From: Turbatrix aceti
Taxonomy: Eukaryota > Nematoda > Chromadorea > Rhabditida > Panagrolaimidae
DNA: 64,000 nucleotides
Reading direction: 5' to 3'
Assembly (NCBI GenBank): GCA_963969345.1
Contig: OZ017769.1
Location: 868,001-932,000 of the forward strand
A program made the position numbers and the translations under genes. The notes beneath the pieces were generated by a model. That model saw nothing but the letters and a program-made list of their open reading frames with translations, was not told the DNA's origin and made no database searches. How positions within the stretch are numbered: position 1 is the stretch's first letter; the number at the start of each line of letters is the position of its first letter. Positions 22,143 through 32,399 of the stretch are shown one piece after another.

Positions 22143-22852
22143 CTAAACCAACTGTGCAGGCCGGTAAAATCCAGAAACAGCAGGCCGGTCATTGACCTGG
22201 AACGTGTAGTCTCCTTCGTCCCATTGGAGAGTAGCAGTGTCGAATTGCGCAGTGGACTGATGACTGCCCTGACGCGACTGCTTTTTGTGTCCTGGGAAAA
22301 CCGTGGGTTTCTGGTTTCTGGGATGGTTCTGAAAAACTTTTGTGTTTTTGCACGCGTTTTTTGCCACACCTTTGGGTAAGAGTCAGTTTTCTGCGTTGCC
22401 AGACTCGAGGACGAGGTTCTTGGAGTGTCAGAGCTTTTTATCTGGCTGTTTGCCTTGGGATCGATCCGCAGAGGAGCATTGTTTCTCGCCGATTCTGTAG
22501 AAATCGACTTGATTTCCTTGAGCGGGGGCGTCTGCTCAGGTGAACTCTTTTTCTTTGATCGACAGAAGGAAAGACACCTGACTATGAGCAGGACCAAGAG
22601 GAGCAGTGCAATAAGAAAGAGGATCACGATTAAGAGGATCGCAATCCCATGGTGTGCTGGCGCCTGGAAACTTTTTTTAGGCCAAAAAAGGGGAATAAAA
22701 CGTACAAATAGCGTGAGATTGATGTCGCCATCGACCCTGGCTTTAATTTCAGGCAATTTTTCAGCCAGAAGATGCACGGCAAATTCCCGGGCTTCTGGGG
22801 GGATGACAAGTGGGTTTTGATAGCGAAAATACGATTCTGTCTGGTTTGCCAT
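22143..22852 (-). CDS. Single-pass membrane protein, 208 aa, unknown family
   Basis: Exons 22852-22706, 22663-22370 and 22328-22143, all phase-0 junctions. A 49-residue N-terminal part with an NLT sequon precedes one strong membrane helix (AILLIVILFLIALLLLVLLI, about residues 56-75) and a Cys/basic stop-transfer (RCLSFCRSKKK). There is no cleavable signal peptide, so it is probably N-out/C-in or the reverse by the positive-inside rule (positives follow the helix, hence cytosolic C terminus). The cytosolic tail is Ser/Thr/Lys-rich and ends DDRPAV-like: FQVNDRPAVSGFYRPAQLV. I do not recognise the family. Confidence 0.65.
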
Positions 22853-23334
22853 CTAAAAAGTCATAAAATCACACTTTTTTCGGGGCAACAAGAAAATTAC
22901 GTTTTTGTTCGACGTAATGAAAGAAAAAAAGAATAGCAGTGGTGGTGGCCGGCGGTGATGGACAGCGTTCTGGTGGTCAGGAAGAAAATATCTGCGGTAT
23001 AACAAGTGAATCATGTAGTCGGCGAAAGAAACACATGTTTTCTCGCCGACTTGTTTTTCTTGCTTTGTTTTTTTTCTTTGCCCCAGGAAATTTTGTTTCA
23101 AACAATCGTACAATTTGTGGTTGGGAAAATATTTTAAAATAATGCTCATTGCACCTTTTTATACCTGGCGCTGACCGTGGAACCCACCCTACGGTCATTT
23201 TTCCAAATGTTTGTTAAGATTCGCCACCATGAACCCGTTAGACATCTAGTAATGATAATTTCATTACCAACATTCGATTATGCAATAAAAAACAAGTTAT
23301 TATCGTAATCCGTATTCCGTAGCCCGTAAATTAA
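22853..23334. other. Intergenic, same-strand neighbours
   Basis: About 480 bases between two minus-strand genes; promoter of the membrane protein is expected here. No other feature seen. Confidence 0.35.
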
Positions 23335-23926
23335 TTACATATCGAAAAAATCGGCAGTCGATGAGGTAAACTCGTAATCATACTCGGCTGATTCGTTGTT
23401 ATCGGTTTCTTCGACCAGCTTCGCCAGTGAATGCTCCTCCGGTTCAAACTTGAGATCGATCAGGTTTACATCGTCAAAATTATAAAAAAAATATCGTAAA
23501 AACGATTCATACTTCTTTTACAACGAAAACTACTGTAGAACTAAAAAAAATGTCAAAAAATCTTACATGAATCTTTTCCGGCCGATAGACGCCACTTGGG
23601 ATGATAACCACTTTCTTGGTTTTTGGGGCCTGAAACAGGACAAAAACAGGCGATGCTGTTGAAAAAGCAAAAAATCGTAACAGTTCAAATTCGTTTAACG
23701 ACGAAAACTACGGTAAATCCAAATTACAATCAAAATTTGAATCCGATCTTACTCGAATCGATGGCGGCCGGGTCCAAAGTTCCATGTCCCGAACCGAGAC
23801 CGTCGACCGCGAGGAACTCCTTGTTGCGTATCGAACGGACATCGACCTAGCCCTGCGAAAATCAGGAGAATACGGGCGAGGAGGCTTCTGGATCCTCGAC
23901 ATAACACGGTGAGATACCTGATACAT
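23335..23926 (-). CDS. Small unknown protein, basic N terminus and acidic C terminus
   Basis: Best model: exons 23926-23753 (58 codons, Arg/Ser-rich, starts MYQVSHRVMSRIQKPP), 23629-23567 (APKTKKVVIIPSGVYRPEKIH) and about 23511-23335 (acidic, ends STADFFDM). The first two join in phase 0 at good sites. The third acceptor is doubtful: no TTTTCAG precedes the coding part, but an AAGAAG at 23512-23517 would keep frame. A TTTTTCAG sits 20 bases before the ATG, compatible with a spliced leader. About 137 residues; no domain recognised. The divergent neighbour NUDT21 begins about 270 bases away. Confidence 0.5.
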
Positions 23927-24117
23927 CGGCACTGATTCTTGGATTACTGAAAAAGAAAAAAATACTGTAAAACACAATAAAAACAACGAAAAATGACGAA
24001 AATGCGAAAAATGCGAAGCTTGTGAAATCAGCGGGCAAAAAAAAGAGGACAAGAGAAAAGAGCCAATTTGCGCGCAACATGCGAACTCCTCGGCGACTTG
24101 ATTTCCCACAGCGCTAA

Positions 24118-25110
<993 letters not shown>

Positions 25111-25639
25111 ATTGTCGTGTTTTTATATTTATCGACTTTTCGTCTCGTTTTGAATGAATTGAGTTTTTCAAGCTTGTTTTTATACAATTTTCCTGCAGGA
25201 GAGGGTAAAAAACGGTTTTTTTAAACACGTCTAATCAAAATTCAATAGGCCTAGTTGTTTTTGTGTTTTCCAGGCCGAGAAGCTGATCGGCGAAAGTTGT
25301 TTGTTTTTAGAAAAACTGAAAACCCTGCTTTCTCGGATCCTGCACTCACAAAAGTACATCCCATCGATCAAACATGATCATTGGCACCTACTCCAGCTGG
25401 TAATATGATAAAACCGCAAAAACACGAATCTTTGAATCCGAAAAATGGTACAAACGACGAAAAGTTACGATGGAAATGAAAATTATACGCAGAATCAAAA
25501 TGCGCACGCGCTCGGCTTGCGCCACGAAAATTTTTACGGTTTAGTGTGCTTTTTTCTCCTTCGTGTATAGCAAGCTCTCTGTCAGAGTTGACGCCGTTTT
25601 TGTCGAGTTTTCGTCGATTTTCCCAGATTTTCCGTCAAA
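25111..25639. other. NUDT21 3' flank and RPL37A promoter
   Basis: T-rich sequence without coding features. 25540-25620 is pyrimidine-rich ahead of the RPL37A start, as is common for ribosomal-protein genes. Confidence 0.35.
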
Positions 25640-26254
25640 ATGGTGAGTTTTTTGCGTTTATTTTGTTGCCTATAAGCTTGAACGGCTTAAACGTACTCAA
25701 AACAATGATTTTTTACTGTTTTTGTAACTGGCGTTGCATTTTAGCGTTGCATTTTTATATACAACTTTTAGAGGCCAAATTTTGACTTGGCACTTTTGTT
25801 CATTTGCTTTTGGGTACTTTGGCAATGTTATACATGCTTAAAGCTATCAAAATAGAGTACTTTGGCCTAGTTTTGACGGCACCAAGCTGTTATTCTGATT
25901 TTTATTATGTTTTTCATTTTAGGCCAAGCGCACAAAGAAGGTTGGAATCGTCGGCAAGTACGGCACTCGTTATGGTGCTTCTCTGCGTAAGCAGGTCAAG
26001 AAGATGGAAGTCACCCAGCATTCGAAGTACACCTGCCCGTTCTGCGGAAAGGTTTGTTAACATCCAACATTTTGCAACAAAAACTGACGATTTGGCGATT
26101 TTTTTAGGAATCGATGAAGCGAACTGCTGTCGGCATCTGGGTGTGCTCAGGCTGCCACAAGAAGGTCGCAGGTGGCGCCTACGTCTATGGCACGACTACC
26201 GCCGCTACCGTTCGCAGCACCATTCGGCGTCTCCGTGATACCAAGGAAATCTAA
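25640..26254 (+). CDS. RPL37A: 60S ribosomal protein L37A (eL43)
   Basis: Exons 25640-25642 (only the ATG), 25923-26051 and 26108-26254 give 92 residues, the family's normal length. The product [20 protein letters not shown] continues with a C4 zinc ribbon (CPFCGKES...WVCSGCHKK), then [18 protein letters not shown] and IRRLRD. It is a structural protein of the large ribosomal subunit. The 280-base first intron lies directly after the start codon, the same ATG|GCC arrangement seen in many animal RPL37A genes. Confidence 0.96.
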
Positions 26255-26546
26255 ATGTTTTCTCGACGGTTCTGGGATTACCATCGCGCGAATTCGTGTG
26301 TTGAGTTTGTTTTTTGTGGTTTATTGTGTTTTATAAAGTTAATCCTTTGATGGTTTCATTTTTTGGGGTAGATGCATGCATGCAAAGTTATAAATTTTTG
26401 CATAACAGTTTTGGCACTGCATTTTCTCAGTCCGATTGATTCAAATTTTTTTTGCTCGCCAGCACATCCGCCGGTGAGGGAAAAAAGTTTATCGGGTGCT
26501 GATTCCGTCAGCGCGCGTGTCGTCATCTATTGTGTCGTCAGGCGCC
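26255..26546. other. Short intergenic gap
   Basis: RPL37A 3' flank and the upstream region of the repeat membrane protein. A TGCATGCATGC palindrome lies at about 26373; nothing else evident. Confidence 0.3.
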
Positions 26547-27384
26547 ATGGAATTCAGCATTGTCTGGCTTTTGTGCTATATCCTATTAGCGGTCTTATTG
26601 CACGCTACCCTCTTTGCGACTTCCGGCTTGATCGATTGCTGTTGTTGCTGCTGCAAGGTAAGTCGGCTCCTGCTGGCTGCCGGATCCCGATCCTGATCTC
26701 TTCAGGACAAGAAAGGCAAAAAGAGAAAGAGGAAGGGCAAAAAGAAGAAGCGGAGAAAGAGCAGAAAATCCACCAAAGATGGGGATGATGAGGAAGAAGA
26801 GGGTGGGGAGGAGGAGGGAGCAGCAAGCGCAGTGGACCCGCAGAACAATCCCAACATGCCGCGACCCCCGGCGAAGGACGGCATCGCAGGCACGCACGAT
26901 CCCAACTACCAGACCCTGGCCAACATCGGTAACGACTGCTTCGGGAATGACAAGGCCGGCGGCGGCGCCGGTGGGGCCCCTGTGCAGCCGCAACCCCCCG
27001 CGCAAGGCGGCATGGCAGGCACACACGATCCCAACTACCAGACCTTGGCCGGCATCGGTGGTGACTGCTTCGGAAATGACAAGGCCGGCGGCGGGGGTGC
27101 ACCAGCTCCTCCACGTCCCCCAGCACATGGCGGCATGGTCGGCACCCATGATCCAAATTACCAGACGCTTGCCAACCTCGGCAACGACTGCTTCGGAAAT
27201 GACAAGGCCGGCGGAGGCCGTACGCCTGTTGCGCCTCATCCTCCTGCTGTCGGCGGGAAAGTTGCTACCAACGATCCTAATTATCAGGTAAATCCAGGTA
27301 AAATATAGGGGTTTACGACCTGTCGGATTTCAGACATTGGCTGGTCTCGCCCCTGACTGCTTCGGACCAGATAAGAAAAAATAA
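26547..27384 (+). CDS. Membrane protein with four DPNYQTLA...DCFG repeats, 250 aa
   Basis: Exons 26547-26657, 26706-27297 and 27335-27384. The N terminus is a single hydrophobic helix (IVWLLCYILLAVLLHATLFA) followed by a six-cysteine run (DCCCCCCK), a likely palmitoylation or metal-binding patch at the membrane. Next come a strongly basic block (KKGKKRKRKGKKKKRRKSR), a poly-acidic block (DDEEEEGGEEEG), and four repeats of the form (T/N)xDPNYQTLAxxxxDCFGxDK starting near residues 100, 143, 185 and 227, separated by Pro/Gly-rich spacers. The last repeat is split by an intron right after NYQ. The protein is probably anchored with its long repeat tail in the cytosol. I know similar DPNYQTL-type repeats only from uncharacterised nematode proteins; function unknown. 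Confidence 0.82.
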
Positions 27385-27471
27385 GCAAGTTAAGGCATGT
27401 GCGATCCGAATTGTATGAGGCTGGCTGACCTCAATGCCAACGATTGCTTCGGGCCTGACATGAAACATTAG
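27385..27471 (+). pseudogene. Degenerate fifth repeat after the stop codon
   Basis: In the same frame as the preceding gene, after TAA and a second TAA six bases later, the sequence encodes MCDPNCMRLADLNANDCFGP then DMKH and TAG. This is a recognisable fifth DPNYQTLAxLNxDCFGPDK unit that is now behind two stops. Confidence 0.7.
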
Positions 27472-28450
27472 AACTAGTTCTTTTTTTACTGATATTATTT
27501 TTTGAGAGAATAAACTATCAAAAAGTGATCAAAATATTGTAAAAATCGTAAAACGAAAGCTAAAAAATTTATAGGAAGCAACAGAAACGGTAAAAATCTG
27601 GGCGTAAACTTTCGCTGCGAGAGTGTCTATCAAAAGTAGGAGAAGATATAAGTAACGATATTTGGCATCGTTGTTTTTGAATATTTTCCCGCTTGTTTTC
27701 TTTTTTTTATCGTTTTCTTGATCGATTTTTTTCTGTTTTCATATTTGACAGACAACATTTAATTTTTGAAGCAGCAATGGGACCTATTCCCTTGTTTTTA
27801 GGCTTTTTGGGTGCCTGTAACTCGCGCGTTGCGTCCGCGGGCTAATTCTTGCATTTTTGGAATCAGCGGGTCCGAATTAGTATATTAGGACACTTTTTAG
27901 GACGATCTGAGAGTTGGCACTGATCTTCAGTTTTGCCGCAGCAATTTTAGGCAAAAATAAATATTTTTTCTTCGTTTTTTTATACTGTATGTTTCTTTCT
28001 ACTGTTACCCATTTTCATCATCACCAGCTTGTTTGTTTACCCTTGTTCAAGCCTTTTCCTTCCGGTTTCCCAACTTTCCTCACCCAGTCAGAAGAAGGAC
28101 TAATTTATTGATTCACATAATCATCAAATTAGCCAACGACGGTACCTCGCATGCTTCTTCCTGCTGTGGTTATTTAAGGTTAAGGAAAATAGTAATAGAT
28201 ACACAGTAACGATTCCCTGGGCGTGTAGCAATAAAATACCGTAAAACAATATAAAATAGTGGATTCCTGAGTACAAAAAAGGTTTTTTCCTGAGAGTCGT
28301 AATAGCGTGTCCCTGAGAATCACAGATAGTTGGAAATAATAAAAATAGTAAATTGGTATCGTGTTGGTTACGATCACACCAGTGTGAGAGCGACACAGGT
28401 GACGGCGCGATCGATTGTGGTGGTTGTTGGTAGAAGTCAGGTGGTGCGGC
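27472..28450. other. Convergent 3' flanks
   Basis: About 1 kb between the repeat protein (+) and LIN-28 (-), both ending here. A/T-rich; likely the 3'UTRs of both. LIN-28 3'UTR sites for let-7 were not found by eye. Confidence 0.35.
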
Positions 28451-29656
28451 TTACGATGTCGGTGGAGGTGGGCTCCCGGATGACGGTGGAGGAGGATGAC
28501 GTGGTTGGTATACCTGTGGTCCGCCGCTTGGCTGATGGTAGTACTGAGGCGGTGGTTGCTGCGGGTGTGCCATCAGTGGGTGCGGTGAGCCTTGTTGCCC
28601 CGGCTGCTGTTCGGGTTGTTCAGCGCGCTCTTCTTGTTCTTGCGGATCGTCGTACTGTCGAGCAAAGCGTCGGAGTCGTAGCTTGGGATTCAAAGCCTCG
28701 GGGCACTGCATTGCAAAGTGCCCAGGCCGCTGACAGTTGTAGCAGACCTTGTCCTGGGATTCACGCGGGCACTTGTTAGCCAGGTGGAAGCCGAGAAATC
28801 CGCACTTGAAGCATCTGGAATAACCAAAAAAACCAAAATCAAAGACAAAAAAGGATAACAATAAAAATAACCAACCTCACACGATTGTCCTTGCGTTTCT
28901 TTCCCAGCGGATGGATGGAACTGCCACGGAGACCGCTCTCCTCGATAGACGTCACGTTCGAAGCTTCAAGCCCTGTTTTGCCAATTCGGACGGTGAATGA
29001 GACGACTTCGCCTTCGTCTAGGGATCGGAAACCCTGCATTTGGAGTTCTGACTGAAAAAAAAGCAATGAAAACAATAGGGAACGGAATTCCCGGGTTTTA
29101 CAGTAGAAATTGATCGAAAATCACTACAGTTACGCTTCCATAGGCTAAAATTTGAATTTGATCAAAAATTTAGAAAAATTGACCGTAATCCATAATTACA
29201 GTCAACTACCGTTTGCGAGTAATTTTGACGGAATTGCGATCAGTATTAATTCGGAAGCGTTTATAAAAACTGTTTTTTAAACAAAAATAATACAAAATTG
29301 ATCAATTTTGTACTATATTTGCGTATCAGTTTTAGTCCAGAAAGGCTTATAAAAACAGATTTTGAACACCAAATCCAAAAACTACTCCCTTTTTTACCAA
29401 ATTCACTCCCTACCTGATGAACGAAGACATCGTAGGTGTGTTCATCCGATACGAGAAAGCCAAAGCCACGCGTGACGTTGAACCACTTGCAGCGTCCGGT
29501 CCATCGTTGTCCCGTGAATTGTTCGAGTTCTTCGAGTGTTGGATTGCGGGAAGCCGTCGCCCGAGATGGCTGAGGTTGTTGCTGCGACGATGGTCCTTCC
29601 TCACCACCACCGATCGCTGGTTTTCGATCTTCGTCGTCGCCGCGCTGCTGGTCCAT
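28451..29656 (-). CDS. LIN28: LIN-28 RNA-binding protein
   Basis: Exons 29656-29414, 29051-28876 and 28814-28451 encode 260 residues. LIN-28 binds let-7 precursors and many mRNAs and controls developmental timing. The cold-shock domain spans about residues 53-118 (TGRCKWFNVTRGFGFLVSDE with RNP1 KWFNV...GFGFL and RNP2 DVFVHQ, then GEVVSFTVRIGKTGLEASNV). A basic linker (GKKRKDNRVR) leads to two CCHC knuckles, C141-C144-H150-C155 and C164-C167-H172-C177. The combination of one CSD with paired CCHC knuckles is diagnostic of the family. The C-terminal tail is Pro/Gln/Tyr-rich (PPPQYYHQP). Start chosen at the ATG nine codons after the upstream GTG; an ACAG acceptor-like site lies four bases before it. 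Confidence 0.95.
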
Positions 29657-30658
29657 TTGCCTGTCTCCGGTAAAATGCGCCGTCACCGGCTAAGGGATGG
29701 ATGTAGGAAAGGGACCGCGTCGTCGCGTTCGAACGCGTTGGTTGTGGTTTGTGTGCTGAAAGCGATACACGATACAGAGTGCAACTACTTAGTAGAAACC
29801 GCCAAAAAATAGTGGAAGGATGTTTGTGGTACAGCTGTCAGTCAGCGTTCAAAACCACATAATATAAAAAATAATACGCGCGCGCGTTTTCGTAGCCGCT
29901 GCACGTAGCCGAACAATAGGAGGCACAAAAAAGTGAATGCTAGACCGCCACTTTTTTTTCTTTTAGAGAGTTGAAAACACAAAAACACAGCAGTGGTGGT
30001 AGCAACAGCGTACTCATGGGAAAGCACCACCCAGTTTTTTTTTGCAGCTTTGGCAAAATCAAAATCAATCAGCTGGCATAAAAGTTAGTTCAAAACATGC
30101 GAGAAAAGGTAGAAGACGAAGAAGAAGAAGAGTTTAGTCGAGGGAGTGGAGCCTAGGCCACTGCGCATATACACACACGCACACGCGTGAGGGGAGGAGG
30201 ATCTCGGGACGCCTACAGGTCTCGCCTCTCGTCGTTGGCGTGATCGAGGACAACCAACCAACACTGGGCGACGCGTGAGGATGAACACCAACCTCAGTTG
30301 GTTCGCGTTGAGAGCACGGCGAATTTATTTTTTTGGCGTTTATAATCTACTGATTGTAGCTTTGTGCCGTCGATGATTTTATAAACCAAATTTTTTGACA
30401 AAGCACATAGCACAAAAAGTAAGCGTTACTGTTTCTATCGGTTGATATTGAACTCATTAAATGCATGTCTGATTTATCATTAGTTCATTAGCAATCCACC
30501 TGCTTTAATTTTATTGAACCTAAGCCAATCCACTGATCAACAAATTCTTGCTTGTTAAACCCTGCCAGCAACATGCGCAATTTTGCTCCCTTCGAAACCC
30601 AAAAAATAAATTAACGATAGAAATTTTATTAGTCCACAAATTTGTACACAACTGTTTG
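29657..30658. other. LIN-28 promoter and U2AF-like 3' flank
   Basis: About 1 kb, with a CGCGCGCG run at 29878, a CACACACGCACACGCG stretch at 30170 and A/T-rich sequence toward 30600. No credible exon. Confidence 0.35.
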
Positions 30659-31849
30659 TCAAGTCAATTCCAAAAGCGTAAATACAAATTGTCGTTCCTT
30701 GTCATCGGTCCACTCATCCTGCGCACCATCATGAGATAATTTGTCGGACTTCAAAAAAGCTTTTTGAAAAATCTGCCATCTTAGCTTGCGACAAGCTTGT
30801 TCGTGTGCTGTTATGAGTTTTTGTCGCTCGCTAGGCGACTGTGTTGTCCTGTGTGGGGAAGCCAACGATGATTTAAGCGTGTCGGACGATGCTGTGGAGC
30901 TAGGCGACGACAACGTGGATGGTTCATTGGATACAGTGGATATAGATCGAGAGGATAGGCTGCTCCAGGATCGAATAGACGGCGTCGACGACCTTGTAGA
31001 TGCGTACGAATAATACGAAGATAGTGACGACGTAGATGCATCGTCGGAGCCATCATCGAATCTCAACTTTCTTTCCAGCTCGGTTGAGACTTCCTTGATG
31101 TGTAGAAAATTGCAAAAACCACCCCTCGAGCATCCGCCTGCTTCGTGTTGTCGACAAACGGCATCTCGGAAATTAGTCACCGGTGATAGCTCTGCGTAGA
31201 CAGGAAATCCAGCAAACCACCTATTATTCAGGCCTTTAACTGCCCGACTAGCTTCTGATGTCCTCGAAAACTTGGCGTACACGTTGCCGATTAGGTGTTC
31301 GCCGAGGTTTTCACAGACCAATAGCTGGCATACGCTGCCGTAGACTCGATCAAGTTCGACGAATACTTCCTCGTAGAATTCCTCAAAGGTTGACCGCGCA
31401 GAAGTCGACGTCGAAGCTATGCCTATGGCTGTTGGCTGCACGTAGCGGTAGAGGTTGCGTATCATGATTGTGCGACTCGACCGCGGAGCTAGGTGGAGCC
31501 GGGAGCACTTGGCTCCGTGGCGACAGGCTCCGATGCGTTTGTAGAAGACACATATCGATCCAAATGTTAAACATCGTTTAGAGCATTGTTGACTGTAACT
31601 TTAAGGTAGTGCTACTAGCTCATGAAAAAAAACCGTATGCACATTACTTTTTCCCATGAGCTAGCATTACCAACAAAATCAATACGCCTTCACAAACCTG
31701 GTACTAGAAGTCGTAGAGTGCGAGTGCCTAGATTCCGATCCCGAATAATACGAAGATTCGTAGGAAGCCTTCGAAGACGTTGAATAAGTAGGCGAAGGCG
31801 ACCTAGAACGTCGACGTTTACGTTCCAGTCGTCTCGACATCTTTGGCAT
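30659..31849 (-). CDS. U2AF1: U2AF35-like splicing factor (U2AF1 family)
   Basis: Exons 31849-31698 and 31592-30659 encode 361 residues. The small U2AF subunit recognises the AG at 3' splice sites in the spliceosome. Domain order matches: CCCH finger 1 at residues 65-84 (CVFYKRIGACRHGAKCSRLH), a U2AF-homology RRM at about 118-195 (EEFYEEVFVELDRVYGSV...GNVYAKF...LNNRWFAGFPVYAELSPVT) and CCCH finger 2 at 197-215 (CRQHEAGGCSRGGFCNFLH). Differences from canonical U2AF35: about 50 extra N-terminal residues, RS-like (RRLERKRRRSRSPSPTYS), and a C-terminal tail that is Ser/Thr-rich (SSYYSYASTRSSTPSIRSW) and ends in an unrelated helical segment, not the usual RS/Gly tail. Wording of the RRM fits U2AF1 better than ZRSR2. 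It could be a divergent paralogue of the canonical gene. Confidence 0.85.
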
Positions 31850-32399
31850 ACAATTTTTTGCCTAAGGCGCAACTTGCCAGCCAGCTAGGAAAAAATTCTG
31901 TCTATCTACGGCAGCCGAAACGACGACGTCGACAACAATGCCTCACCAGCCCAGTGGGAGGAGGCGTTTGCTTCGCCGTCGTTTCTGTCGGCCATCGATT
32001 GCTGCCAGTCCGAGAGCCCAGTGTGCTTCGTCTTCTTGTCGTCCCTATCCCTTCCATGGCTGCAGGCCGCGGGGGGGGGGGGGCAAGAAAGGCGCGTGCC
32101 TTTCTGTTCTATGTCAAGTGGCGCTCCCGCCTGCCGCGCTGGTGGGCCAGCTGCCACTTGCATACTTATTTGTTGTTAGTTCATGGACTCTGTTTGGATG
32201 ATGGTTGGAGAACGGAAGTATGATTTAATTTCTGGCGCTTCTGTCTTGCTTGCTAATTAGCCTTTGTTTTGGAGATAGGAGATGACTAGACGTGTGGAAA
32301 AAAATAAAAACGTGCACCCGGAATCTAAAAAGCCATTTATATTTTTTACGCTTTAGTAAAATTTATTATGACCACAAAAAATAATTTCTGCACAAAAAT
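31850..32399. other. U2AF-like promoter and dynein-2 3' flank
   Basis: GC-richer than most gaps, with a G-run at 32070-32083. Frames open on both strands over 31843-32223 are Arg/Ser/Pro-biased and lack family resemblance; treated as non-coding. Confidence 0.35.

Noticed and set aside
31843..32223. 126-codon plus-strand frame beside the U2AF-like gene
   Set aside because: Crosses a G-run, Arg/Ser/Pro-biased, and overlaps other open frames; GC-rich region keeps frames open by chance.
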